A DNA stretch of 64,000 nucleotides from Erysipelotrichaceae bacterium (GTDB lineage: Bacteria > Bacillota_I > Bacilli_A > Erysipelotrichales > Erysipelotrichaceae). Location: contig JAFRKA010000006.1 in assembly GCA_017432005.1 (NCBI GenBank), positions 1 to 64,000 on the forward strand. Reading direction: 5' to 3'. How positions within the stretch are numbered: position 1 is the stretch's first letter; each line of letters begins with the position of its first letter. The notes beneath the pieces were generated by a model that worked only from the letters and a program-made list of their open reading frames with translations, made no database searches and was not told the origin of the DNA. The position numbers and the translations under genes are program-made. Shown here piece by piece: positions 53,848 through 61,882 of the stretch.

Positions 53848-54709
53848 AATTATGTTTCAGTGTCCTTTTTGCGGCTTCGACGACATGACTGATTAGGATC
53901 GAGGTGGTGACTGATCCTACACCTCCCGGTACAGGAGTCAGATCATGTACCAGTCCGTCAGCATCTTTAAATAGGACATCACCGCATAGTTTCTGTTTCT
54001 GATCGTTCCAGCTGAAACCGACATCGATCACTGCCTGATCCTTGTTCAGATAGTCTTTATTGACCAATTCCATCTGACCGGTCGCACAGATCAGGATGTC
54101 AGCTGCAGAAGCGATCTTCGCCGCATCTCTGGTTTTGGTATGGCAGATCGTGACAGTCGCATTTCTGTTCAGCAGCAACATCGATACAGGTTTGCCGATG
54201 ACCAGTGAACGTCCCAGAACAGTGATATTTTTACCCGCTATCTCGATTCCGTAATGATCGAGGATCCTGATCGCTGCTTCAGCTGTGCATGGGGCAAAAC
54301 CGATATCCCGATTGGTGAAGACTCCCGATAAGGAGAGGTCTGAACATCCGTCGATATCTTTATCCACATTGATACGGTTGCGCAGTTCGGCATCGTTGAA
54401 TCTTTCTTTAGGCAAAGGTCTGAAGACCATGATACCGTGAACAGCGGGATCGCTGTTGGCTTCATCAAGTTTGCGGTAGAAGTCCTCTGCTTCAACATCC
54501 TCAGGAAAGATATGATGTATGACTTTTATACCGGCAGTCTCACATTTTTTGAGGATGTTTCTCTCATAAGAAAGATCATCATCCTTCTCTCCGACTCTGA
54601 ATAAAGCCATGGTCGGAGTGATGCCTTTTTCTTTAAGTTCTGTACATTCTTCAGCGCTCCTGGCGCTGATCAGATCCGCAACTTCTTTTCCTTTAAGCAG
54701 TCTTGTCAT
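53846..54709 (-). CDS. folD: Methylene-THF dehydrogenase FolD with altered cyclohydrolase site
   Basis: A 287-residue FolD-family protein. The NADP site VLGRSLVIGKPVSMLLL, the PCTAEAAIRIL segment and DLTPVPGGVGSVT are conserved, so the dehydrogenase should work. In E. coli FolD the Tyr is followed four residues later by an essential Lys of the cyclohydrolase; here Y48 is followed by Ile52 (SYERNILKK). The next enzyme upstream, FchA, could supply the cyclohydrolase. The start overlaps the fchA stop (ATGA). It is the last gene of the fhs-fchA-folD operon. Confidence 0.88.
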   Translation of the reverse strand: MTRLLKGKEVADLISARSAEECTELKEKGITPTMALFRVGEKDDDLSYERNILKKCETAGIKVIHHIFPEDVEAEDFYRKLDEANSDPAVHGIMVFRPLPKERFNDAELRNRINVDKDIDGCSDLSLSGVFTNRDIGFAPCTAEAAIRILDHYGIEIAGKNITVLGRSLVIGKPVSMLLLNRNATVTICHTKTRDAAKIASAADILICATGQMELVNKDYLNKDQAVIDVGFSWNDQKQKLCGDVLFKDADGLVHDLTPVPGGVGSVTTSILISHVVEAAKRTLKHN

Positions 54710-55323
54710 TTATCAGTCAGCCTCTTGCATATATCATCATAGATATTAAGTGCCATGACAGAGTATTCATCCACCAGTCTGATGGCTTCAGAATTCATCT
54801 TATCGGCGTATTCACGGTCTTTCATGAGCCTGGTATTCACCAGGATGTTCACATAGGCTCCGTACAGGACGCCCTGAGCCAGCATCACGCTGGTCGCCGC
54901 ATCACTGATTGCGATCTTGGAACCGATCTGACCCAGCCGTTCATCGAGCTCGATGATCCTGGTACAGTATTTCAGGATCAGGAAAGGAGAGTCGGCAGCA
55001 GTCCTCAGACAGGCCTCCATCTTTTCTTCGTATCCCGGTGTATCTTTAGGAAGTGAATAGGCTTCAGCCAGCGGCTTAAAAGCTTCCGCATCTTTTTCGA
55101 TACAGTCGAGCAGATTGATCCTGATGATCTCGAGTTCCTTGCGGATCTCGGTCAGTTCAAAGGTATATTCCAGAAAATTCTTTTTTCCGATCGTCAGATT
55201 GCTTACCATCTCACCTAAAGCAGAAGCTAATGATCCTGCCAGGGCACAGACTCCGCCGCCTCCCGGTACAGGTTCTTTGGATGCGGTAAGTTCACTGAAT
55301 CTTTCCAATGTCAAATCTTTCAT
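54706..55323 (-). CDS. fchA: Methenyl-THF cyclohydrolase FchA (cyclodeaminase family)
   Basis: A 205-residue all-helical protein of the formiminotransferase-cyclodeaminase family. The folate-binding segment PVPGGGGVCALAGSLASALG and SDAATSVMLAQGVLYGAYVN are typical. Members next to fhs and folD act as methenyltetrahydrofolate cyclohydrolase, interconverting methenyl- and 10-formyl-THF. It starts one base after the fhs stop. Confidence 0.82.
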   Translation of the reverse strand: MKDLTLERFSELTASKEPVPGGGGVCALAGSLASALGEMVSNLTIGKKNFLEYTFELTEIRKELEIIRINLLDCIEKDAEAFKPLAEAYSLPKDTPGYEEKMEACLRTAADSPFLILKYCTRIIELDERLGQIGSKIAISDAATSVMLAQGVLYGAYVNILVNTRLMKDREYADKMNSEAIRLVDEYSVMALNIYDDICKRLTDK

Positions 55324-55324
55324 A

Positions 55325-56995
55325 TCAGAACAGTCCTGTTATCACGCCGTTTTCATCGACGTCGATCTTTTCAGCAGAAGGAACTTTAGGCAGACCAGGC
55401 ATCGTCATGATCTCGCCGGTAAGAGCCACGATAAAACCGGCACCAGCTGATACTTTGATGTTTCTGATGACGATGTTGAAATCTTTCGGTGCACCAAGTT
55501 TGGTCTGATCATCAGAGAAAGAATATTGGGTCTTGGCCATACAGATCGGCAGAGAACCGAAACCGAGGTCTTCCAGCTGTTTGATCTGCTTAGGTACATT
55601 GCCCGGCAGGTGGATGCCGTCAGCGTGATAGATCTTTCTGGCGATCGTCAGCAGTTTTTCTTTGATCGGCAGATCAAGATCGTAGGCGAAGGTGAAATCA
55701 TTCGGCTGATCACAGAGTCTGACGACTTCTTCAGCCAGAGCTTTTCCGCCTTCACCACCTTCAGCCCAGACTTTACTGATGGCGACATTGACTCCAAGTT
55801 CCTTACATTTATCCTGAATGAGTTTGAGTTCGACTTCTGTGTCAGTAGGGAACACGTTTACGGCAACGACACAAGGCAGTTTAAAGACTTTAGTGATGTT
55901 TTCAACGTGCTGAAGCAGATTAGGGAGACCTTTTTCCAGAGCATCCAGATCTTCTTCCTGCAGTTTGTCTTTCTCAGCTCCACCGTGATGTTTTAAAGCT
56001 CTGACGGTGGCGACGATCACGACGGCATCAGGTCTTAAGCCGGACATGCGGCATTTGATATCCAGGAACTTCTCAGCTCCCAGATCTGCTCCGAAACCAG
56101 CTTCCGTGACGACATAATCGCCAAGCTTCAAGGCCAGACGGGTCGCCATGACCGAGTTGCATCCATGAGCGATATTGGCGAATGGCCCGCCATGGACGAA
56201 GGCCGGTGTGCCTTCCAGGGTCTGCACGAGGTTAGGCTTCAATGCATCTTTGAGCAGGGCAGCCATTGCGCCCTGAGCTTTCAGCTGTCCGGCCGTGACC
56301 GGTCTGTTGTCATATGTATAAGCGACGACGATCTTCGAAAGACGTTCTTTCAGATCGGTGATATCAGAAGCCAGGCAAAGGATCGCCATTACTTCCGATG
56401 CGACTGTGATATCGAAACCGTCTTCACGCGGTACACCGTTAGGTTTTCCTCCGAGTCCGTCGATGATGCTTCTCAGCTGTCGGTCATTCATGTCGACAGC
56501 TCTTCTCCAGGTTATCCTTCTCGGATCGATATTGAGATCGTTGCCCTGCTGGATGTGGTTATCCAGCATCGCCGCCAAAAGATTGTTGGCGGCACCGACC
56601 GCATGGAAATCACCGGTAAAATGCAGGTTGATGTCTTCCATCGGAACGACTTGCGCATAGCCGCCTCCGGCTGCGCCACCTTTGATACCAAACACCGGTC
56701 CAAGAGAAGGTTCTCTAAGGGCAACCACCGATTTCTTGCCGATCTTTCTTAGCCCGTCAGCCAGTCCGACCGTGGTCGTCGTTTTTCCTTCACCGGCCGG
56801 AGTAGGGTTGATGGCAGTCACCAGGATGAGTTTTCCGTCTTTTTTATCTTTAAGTTCCTTCAGGAGCTTATAGTCGACTTTGGCTTTATAATTGCCATAG
56901 AGTTCGAGATATTTCTCGTCGATATCGAGTTTTTTCGCAATATCAACGATCTTCTCTTTCTCGCAGGCCTGAGCAATCTGGATATCACTAAGCAT
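55325..56995 (-). CDS. fhs: Formate--tetrahydrofolate ligase
   Basis: A 556-residue enzyme making 10-formyl-THF from formate, THF and ATP. The P-loop [34 protein letters not shown] and the [13 protein letters not shown] segment are intact. The ATG at 56995 follows GGAGG; an in-frame GTG nine bases upstream overlaps that site. It leads the fhs-fchA-folD operon, which supplies one-carbon units for purines and other reactions. Confidence 0.96.
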   Translation of the reverse strand: MLSDIQIAQACEKEKIVDIAKKLDIDEKYLELYGNYKAKVDYKLLKELKDKKDGKLILVTAINPTPAGEGKTTTTVGLADGLRKIGKKSVVALREPSLGPVFGIKGGAAGGGYAQVVPMEDINLHFTGDFHAVGAANNLLAAMLDNHIQQGNDLNIDPRRITWRRAVDMNDRQLRSIIDGLGGKPNGVPREDGFDITVASEVMAILCLASDITDLKERLSKIVVAYTYDNRPVTAGQLKAQGAMAALLKDALKPNLVQTLEGTPAFVHGGPFANIAHGCNSVMATRLALKLGDYVVTEAGFGADLGAEKFLDIKCRMSGLRPDAVVIVATVRALKHHGGAEKDKLQEEDLDALEKGLPNLLQHVENITKVFKLPCVVAVNVFPTDTEVELKLIQDKCKELGVNVAISKVWAEGGEGGKALAEEVVRLCDQPNDFTFAYDLDLPIKEKLLTIARKIYHADGIHLPGNVPKQIKQLEDLGFGSLPICMAKTQYSFSDDQTKLGAPKDFNIVIRNIKVSAGAGFIVALTGEIMTMPGLPKVPSAEKIDVDENGVITGLF

Positions 56996-57035
56996 TATTA
57001 TCACCTCCGCATTATCTACAAGATTAGTTTAACAT

Positions 57036-57060
57036 AAAAAACACCGGTCATTGACCGGTG
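57036..57060 (-). terminator. Terminator of the ECF S-component gene
   Basis: On the minus strand CACCGGTCA and TGACCGGTG form a near-perfect hairpin followed by TTTTTT. The gene's TGA is in the loop. Confidence 0.88.
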
Positions 57061-57575
57061 CTGAGCTGTCTTTTGAGAAATGAGATGAGGCGCGGCAGGA
57101 CGCTCGCGTAGATGATCGAAAGGATGATCCCGGCGATGATCTTGATGATGATGTTGCCGAAGACCAGGGTCTTTGAATAATAGCCGTAGAGCTTCGAATC
57201 AACGTAGAGTGCGAGGATATTGAAGGCTGTCACACATAAGGCTGAACAGATTGAAATGATCGCACATTCTTTGAATCCGTGTTCCTTGAATTTTCCGGCC
57301 AGAAAACCGGCCAGCAGACCGCTCAAAGAATGGGGAAGGACCCACAGAAGCGTCGTCGGTGTGATACCATACCCGGAAAACAGGATCTGATAGATCAGGG
57401 AACCGGCTGTACCGACAATGAAACCGTCCAAAGGACCTGACAAAATAGCTGCCACCAGGATCGGAAAAGCTTCAAAGGTGAATTTGAAGTTCTGGATCTT
57501 TACGGGTGTCATGACACTTAAGACTATATACAAGGCTATAAGCATAGCCAGGGTAGTCAGTTTACGCGTATTCAT
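57048..57575 (-). CDS. ECF transporter S component, possibly for folate
   Basis: A 175-residue membrane protein with six spans and the S-component style MNTRKLTTLAMLIALYIVLS, FEAFPILVAAILSGPLDGFI and LLWVLPHSLSGLLAGFL. S components bind a vitamin and pair with the shared EcfAA'T module, absent here. Folate specificity is suggested by the adjacent fhs-fchA-folD genes and by general FolT likeness. TATAAT ends seven bases before the ATG and there is no Shine-Dalgarno. Confidence 0.75.
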   Translation of the reverse strand: MNTRKLTTLAMLIALYIVLSVMTPVKIQNFKFTFEAFPILVAAILSGPLDGFIVGTAGSLIYQILFSGYGITPTTLLWVLPHSLSGLLAGFLAGKFKEHGFKECAIISICSALCVTAFNILALYVDSKLYGYYSKTLVFGNIIIKIIAGIILSIIYASVLPRLISFLKRQLSTGQ

Positions 57576-57604
57576 TGGCTTAATTATATTATTTTTGCAT
57601 ATAT

Positions 57605-57628
57605 AAAAAAAGCGATGTGAACATCGCT
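57605..57628 (-). terminator. Terminator of the Fic-like gene
   Basis: On the minus strand AGCGATGT, two-base loop, ACATCGCT and a seven-T run. The stop codon touches the stem. Confidence 0.85.
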
Positions 57629-58191
57629 CAGTAATCCAGTTTAGGACCTTTCACACAGTACATGTAGATCCAGTCTTTGATGCCGAAATCATTGGAATCC
57701 TTGTACTCGTGCAGTTTGGTACGGAAGAGCTCCTTTTTGGAAGCCGGTACGGTGATGATACCGCAGCCATTGTCGATCATGAATTTGTTGGAGAACATCA
57801 GAGCAGCTCTGACATCACCATCGGTGAACAGCCTCTTGTCCAGTATATAAAGCATCACATCGATCGCCACTTCCAGATTGGCCTTGGTTGGCTGATTGAT
57901 CATTTTGTTGAGTTCCGAGATCTGTTCTTCGCTCAGCTCATCCTTGATGCCCATCTCGAGATCTTTCATCAGTATCTCATGCAGCTGCAGAAGACAGCGG
58001 TAATCGTTTTCGACCTCCGGATTGTTAAGGATGAAATCGTAAGCCTCTTTGAAGTTGCGGTAGGCGATCGTTCTTTCAGGATCGTCTTCACTGTAACGGG
58101 AAAGAGCCAGATTGTTTTCAATCAGTTCTTCGAGATTGTCTTTCACATATTTCACGTTCTGGGCTCTGCTGAGAGTGTATTTATTGATCAT
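57628..58191 (-). CDS. Degenerate Fic/Doc-like protein
   Basis: A 187-residue helical protein. Residues 120-131 read RLFTDGDVRAAL, matching the Doc/Fic motif HxFxDGNKRTAL except that the catalytic His is Arg120, Asn is Asp126 and Lys is Val127. The following FSNKFMIDNGCGIITVPAS fits the helix and strand after a Fic motif. AMP- or phospho-transfer is therefore unlikely. AAGGAAG lies before the ATG. It is divergent from the ATP-grasp gene at 58240, and the two may be regulated together. Confidence 0.6.
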   Translation of the reverse strand: MINKYTLSRAQNVKYVKDNLEELIENNLALSRYSEDDPERTIAYRNFKEAYDFILNNPEVENDYRCLLQLHEILMKDLEMGIKDELSEEQISELNKMINQPTKANLEVAIDVMLYILDKRLFTDGDVRAALMFSNKFMIDNGCGIITVPASKKELFRTKLHEYKDSNDFGIKDWIYMYCVKGPKLDY

Positions 58192-58239
58192 AGTCTTCTT
58201 CCTTAAGGATATTATAAACCAATCTGTTATAATTTATAC

Positions 58240-59241
58240 ATGAGTTCCATATTTGACCGTTTCGAATTATCCAGTTTTAAACGCATGTATGAAAATGCCA
58301 GAGCAGTTCATGATTATTCGGGAAAGAATACGCTTTTGATCCTGCTCGATATGGCTTCCTGTATCCTTAACGATCATATCGGATATATGGAATACAATCT
58401 CTTCCGTTTCGTAGATAAACCTAAAGACAAGAGAAAGACCTATGTGACTTTTGATTATTCTCAATACCTGTTCAAAACACTTAATGACAAGGATTATCTG
58501 CCTTTATTCAATGACAAGCTGCAGTTCAATAAGATTTTCAAAGATTATCTGGGAAGAGAGTTCCTGGATATCAGTGAAGCCGAATATGAAGATTTTGTAA
58601 AGTTCTGTGAAAACAAAAAAAGATTCTTTGCGAAGCCGGCTGATTCCTGTTCGGGCAAAGGTATCTACCGCAACTTTGATATCAATGAAGATACTGATCT
58701 GCAGGAACTGTTTGATTATCTGAAAGAAAATAAACTTTTCGTGGAGGATTCGATCGAACAGCACGAAGAGATGAAGAAACTCAATCCGACTTCGATCAAT
58801 ACCGTCAGAGTAGTCACTGTTCTTGATAAGCACAATGAAGCTCATGTCATGTATACATTGCAGAGGATCGGTATTAACAATATGTCGGTCGACAATGTCG
58901 GATCAGGAGGCATCTATACCGTCCTGTCTGATGAAGGACAGATCATAAATCCGTGCTGGTCGGATAAGACGATCACCACTTATACGAAACATCCAACGAC
59001 CGGTATGGATCTGATCGGTTTTACTGTTCCTTACTACAAGGAAGCTCTTGAGTTATGTAAAAAGGCCGCTAAAGTCGAGCCTCATATTAGATACGTAGGC
59101 TGGGATATAGCCATATCCGATAAAGGACCGGTCATCGTTGAAGGAAATCCTTTACCGGGCTATGATATGCCTCAGAATTATTTCGTGACTTTAAAGGATA
59201 CCGGACTCAAACCTGATTTCGAAAGGGTCCTCAACAAATAG
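58240..59241 (+). CDS. Sugar-transfer-associated ATP-grasp protein
   Basis: A 333-residue protein resembling the ATPgrasp_ST family. An N-terminal helical part precedes ATP-grasp segments KRFFAKPADSCSGKGIYR, PTSINTVRVVTVLD, VGSGGIYTVLSDEG and the metal-binding VIVEGNPLPGYDMPQNY. Family members occur in cell-surface polysaccharide loci and probably make an amide or similar bond; the substrate is unknown. TATAAT with extended TG ends six bases before the ATG, without Shine-Dalgarno. Confidence 0.78.
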   Translation: MSSIFDRFELSSFKRMYENARAVHDYSGKNTLLILLDMASCILNDHIGYMEYNLFRFVDKPKDKRKTYVTFDYSQYLFKTLNDKDYLPLFNDKLQFNKIFKDYLGREFLDISEAEYEDFVKFCENKKRFFAKPADSCSGKGIYRNFDINEDTDLQELFDYLKENKLFVEDSIEQHEEMKKLNPTSINTVRVVTVLDKHNEAHVMYTLQRIGINNMSVDNVGSGGIYTVLSDEGQIINPCWSDKTITTYTKHPTTGMDLIGFTVPYYKEALELCKKAAKVEPHIRYVGWDIAISDKGPVIVEGNPLPGYDMPQNYFVTLKDTGLKPDFERVLNK

Positions 59242-59309
59242 TCTGAAAACAGCATAAAAGCTGAATGACCTATTGGCATAAACCGATGATATTTCATCTA
59301 TGAAAGTAC

Positions 59310-59315
59310 TATAAT
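59310..59315 (+). promoter_or_regulatory. -10 box of the coiled-coil / signal peptidase genes
   Basis: TATAAT lies 38 bases before the GTG start at 59354. The -35 region is not convincing. Confidence 0.4.
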
Positions 59316-59353
59316 TGTTTTTATAGATAACTATGTTTTAGTGTGGAGGCAGC

Positions 59354-59929
59354 GTGAAGGATAAATCTCTTTCCAAACTTTCAAGAATTGAGTTACTGAA
59401 CATATTATATGAGCAGCAGAAACGCATTGAAGAGCTCGAAAAAGAGAACAGCGAACTCAATCAGAAACTTGAAGATAAACAATTAAAACTTAAAAACATC
59501 GGGTCGATCGCCGATGCTTCGTTGTCGTTGACAAAGATCTTTGAGGAAGCTCAAAGAGCTGCCGATCTTTATCTTTACAATGTCAAAAAGATAGCCGGCG
59601 AAGGCAAGGTGCAGCAATATGCCGCAACGGGCAGAAAACAGCCGGTCATGAATAATATACCGGTCAACAGGCCTACCGGACCGGTCGAAAGACAGGCAGC
59701 TGCTGTTATCGATAACAGACAGCAGGTCCAGAATGTTTACAGACCTGAACAGCAGCCTGATTATCAGATCCAGAGCAAGCACAGCAAGAAACCTGAGAAC
59801 AGGGCAAAGAAGGTCGAAAACATTGAAGAAGACATCATGAGGCAGTTTGATGATGTAAAACAGGATACGACTGCCGAAGAATATCGCCACAAGCGCAAAA
59901 GGATGCGCCGTTCACGGGTATCGAGATGA
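59354..59929 (+). CDS. Coiled-coil protein preceding signal peptidase I
   Basis: A 191-residue soluble protein. GTG at 59354 follows GGAGG. Residues 5-45 are a coiled coil (LSRIELLNILYEQQKRIEEL), followed by SIADASLSLTKIFEEAQRAAD, a segment I associate with small proteins near signal peptidase and sortase genes in gut Bacillota. The C-terminal half is Gln/Pro/Asn-rich and ends very basic (HKRKRMRRSRVSR). Function unknown; the four-base overlap with lepB implies a joint role. Confidence 0.65.
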   Translation: MKDKSLSKLSRIELLNILYEQQKRIEELEKENSELNQKLEDKQLKLKNIGSIADASLSLTKIFEEAQRAADLYLYNVKKIAGEGKVQQYAATGRKQPVMNNIPVNRPTGPVERQAAAVIDNRQQVQNVYRPEQQPDYQIQSKHSKKPENRAKKVENIEEDIMRQFDDVKQDTTAEEYRHKRKRMRRSRVSR

Positions 59930-60492
59930 GCGAGTATTCTTCTAAAGAATACCTGGAAGAGATCAACCGACTTAAACAGCAGAATTCTTCCAGCAGGATC
60001 ACCTTATATGCTGCCTGTGCACTGGCGATCATTGCTGCTGCAATTGTGCTGATCACGATCGCATTTCTTCCGGTATTGAGGATCTATGGGACTTCCATGT
60101 CTCCGACACTTTCGGAAGGTGATTATGTTATTGCGAAAAAAGGATCGGAATTTGCGCCCGGAGATATCGTTGCTTTCTACTACAACAACAAGATCCTGGT
60201 CAAAAGAGTCATCGCCAACGAGGGAGACTGGGTCAACATCGATGACCAGGGCAATGTATACGTGAATAACGTACTGGTCGAAGAACCGTATCTGCAGGAA
60301 AAAGCCTACGGTGAATGTAATATTACTTTACCGTATCAGGTTCCGGAAGACAGGATCTTCGTGATGGGCGATTACCGTTCTGCATCAGTCGATTCAAGAA
60401 GTACCTCAGTCGGATGTGTTGCAGATGAACAGATCATCGGCAGGATCATATCGACGATCTGGCCATTGAAACATTTCGGGAGAGTAAAGTGA
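59926..60492 (+). CDS. lepB: Signal peptidase I
   Basis: A 188-residue type I signal peptidase that removes signal peptides of exported proteins. A membrane span (about 26-47) precedes the catalytic domain: S57 in YGTSMSPTL, K93 in VKRVIA, and the box MGDYRSASVDSRSTSVG. All key residues are present. It sits between a coiled-coil protein and a catalytically dead sortase C homologue. Confidence 0.93.
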   Translation: MSEYSSKEYLEEINRLKQQNSSSRITLYAACALAIIAAAIVLITIAFLPVLRIYGTSMSPTLSEGDYVIAKKGSEFAPGDIVAFYYNNKILVKRVIANEGDWVNIDDQGNVYVNNVLVEEPYLQEKAYGECNITLPYQVPEDRIFVMGDYRSASVDSRSTSVGCVADEQIIGRIISTIWPLKHFGRVK

Positions 60493-60513
60493 TCTTAAGC
60501 TTATGAAACTGAT

Positions 60514-60557
60514 AAGGAACAGGAATCGTTATGTTTATGAAACGATACTGTTCCTTT
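60514..60557 (+). terminator. Terminator after lepB
   Basis: AAGGAACAG pairs with CTGTTCCTT and, inside, ATCGTT with AACGAT; a short T tail follows. Confidence 0.65.
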
Positions 60558-60563
60558 AAACAC

Positions 60564-60593
60564 TTGATTTCCATCAGGACTTTGCGCTATAAA
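60564..60593 (+). promoter_or_regulatory. Promoter of the sortase-like gene
   Basis: TTGATT, 18-base spacer, TATAAA, 47 bases before the ATG at 60641. Confidence 0.5.
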
Positions 60594-60640
60594 TATGCGT
60601 TCAGATATTATTGCAATGTGACAGGAAGGAGTAGTACGGA

Positions 60641-61534
60641 ATGAAAAAAAGAAACAAAGATACTGCTCCAGTCCAGAACTGGTCCAGGAAAAACTGGATC
60701 ATTCTTGCGGTCATCGGTATGCTTCTTATCGGATCGGCCGTTTTTCTTTATCCGCGTTTTACAGAAAAGCAGAACTCATCCAGGGCATCCAATGCAATCT
60801 CATCTTATAATGAAGCCTTATCCAAGATGAGTGAAGAAGATTATGAAAGAGAGATAAACAGAGCACTTACTTATAATCGCAGAATGGCTGATACGGGTAT
60901 CGAATGGAAAGAATTAGAGGATCCTGATGAATATGCTTCGATCCTGAACATCATCGGAGACGGCCTCATGGGCTACATGAAGATCGATAAGATCGATGTG
61001 ACTGTGCCTATCTACCATACTGCTAAAGATGATGTCTTACGGAACGGTATCGGTCATCTTGAGAATACTTCTTTTCCTGTAGGAGCCAAAAGCTATGACA
61101 GTAATGAAGAAAGAGTCATGGATCCCAGAGACGGTTCACAATGCGTGCTGAGTACTTACAGCGAAAAGACCGATACAAAACTGTTTTCCGGATTAGACAG
61201 GATGAATGAAGGCGATGCTTTTTCCATTTACATCATGGGAGAAACATTTACCTATCAGGTCGATCAGATCAGAGTAGTCGCGCCTTCTGATATCGAGGAA
61301 CTTAATATCGTTCGCGGCGCAGATTACTGCACTTTAATGGGAAACACATCTGACGGTGGCAATGCACATATACTGTTGGTCAGAGGCATAAGGGTGAACA
61401 ATCCGCAGGGTGACGCATCGGTCATGCCGGATGCAGAACTTGTTAAAAACATCTTTGCGATCCCGTTCATTGCAGTATTGATCATTCTTATCCTGATCCT
61501 GACATACATTTTCAGAATCAGGAAGATATATTGA
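60641..61534 (+). CDS. Class C sortase homologue lacking all catalytic residues
   Basis: A 297-residue protein with the class C layout: N-terminal span (about 19-39), helical linker, sortase barrel and a C-terminal span (about 270-292). The barrel aligns with pilus sortases through GIGHLENTSFPVG, KLFSGLDRMNEGDAFSIYIM, TYQVDQIRVVAPSD and HILLVRG. The catalytic His (LTGHRG) is Tyr173, the Cys (TLVTC) is Asn235 and the Arg (THRLLVRG) is Ile244. It cannot act as a transpeptidase. The frame is intact with a good AGGAAGGAG site, so it looks maintained. A scaffold or binding role is possible. Confidence 0.82.
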   Translation: MKKRNKDTAPVQNWSRKNWIILAVIGMLLIGSAVFLYPRFTEKQNSSRASNAISSYNEALSKMSEEDYEREINRALTYNRRMADTGIEWKELEDPDEYASILNIIGDGLMGYMKIDKIDVTVPIYHTAKDDVLRNGIGHLENTSFPVGAKSYDSNEERVMDPRDGSQCVLSTYSEKTDTKLFSGLDRMNEGDAFSIYIMGETFTYQVDQIRVVAPSDIEELNIVRGADYCTLMGNTSDGGNAHILLVRGIRVNNPQGDASVMPDAELVKNIFAIPFIAVLIILILILTYIFRIRKIY

Positions 61535-61555
61535 AAGAATACGGTGAGATCAATT

Positions 61556-61882
61556 ATGGAAATAAATGAGTATCAGAAAAAAGCATTGAAGACGCTTAAT
61601 CCGGCACTGGATAAGAAAGATGTCCTGATCAACGGAGTTATGGGACTGTGTGGTGAATCGGGAGAGGCGATCGACATCGTCAAGAAACATCTGCATCAGG
61701 GACATGAACTGGACAGCGAGAAGCTTATCAATGAACTGGGCGATATAGCCTGGTATCTGGTAGAGACAGCTTATGCACTGGGAGCGGATCTTGAGGATGT
61801 TTTAAGAAAGAACATCGAGAAATTGGAAAAGCGATATCCTGAAGGTTTTGATGAAGAAAGATCGATGAACAGGGAAGAATGA
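61556..61882 (+). CDS. MazG-like nucleotide pyrophosphohydrolase
   Basis: A 108-residue protein of the MazG superfamily. GESGEAIDIVKKHLHQG and ELGDIAWYLVETAYALG carry the E-x-x-E and E-x-x-D metal ligands typical for hydrolysis of nucleoside triphosphates to monophosphates. The ATG at 61556 gives the family N-terminus; a GTG 12 bases upstream is in frame. The stop overlaps the methyltransferase start by four bases. Confidence 0.8.
   Translation: MEINEYQKKALKTLNPALDKKDVLINGVMGLCGESGEAIDIVKKHLHQGHELDSEKLINELGDIAWYLVETAYALGADLEDVLRKNIEKLEKRYPEGFDEERSMNREE

Noticed and set aside
55526..56752. Long plus-strand frames opposite fhs
   Set aside because: They are antisense shadows of a highly conserved gene with complete motifs.
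57576..57627. Folate (THF) riboswitch before the ECF S-component gene
   Set aside because: Only about 50 bases separate the genes, filled by a terminator and a -10 box; there is no room for the riboswitch.
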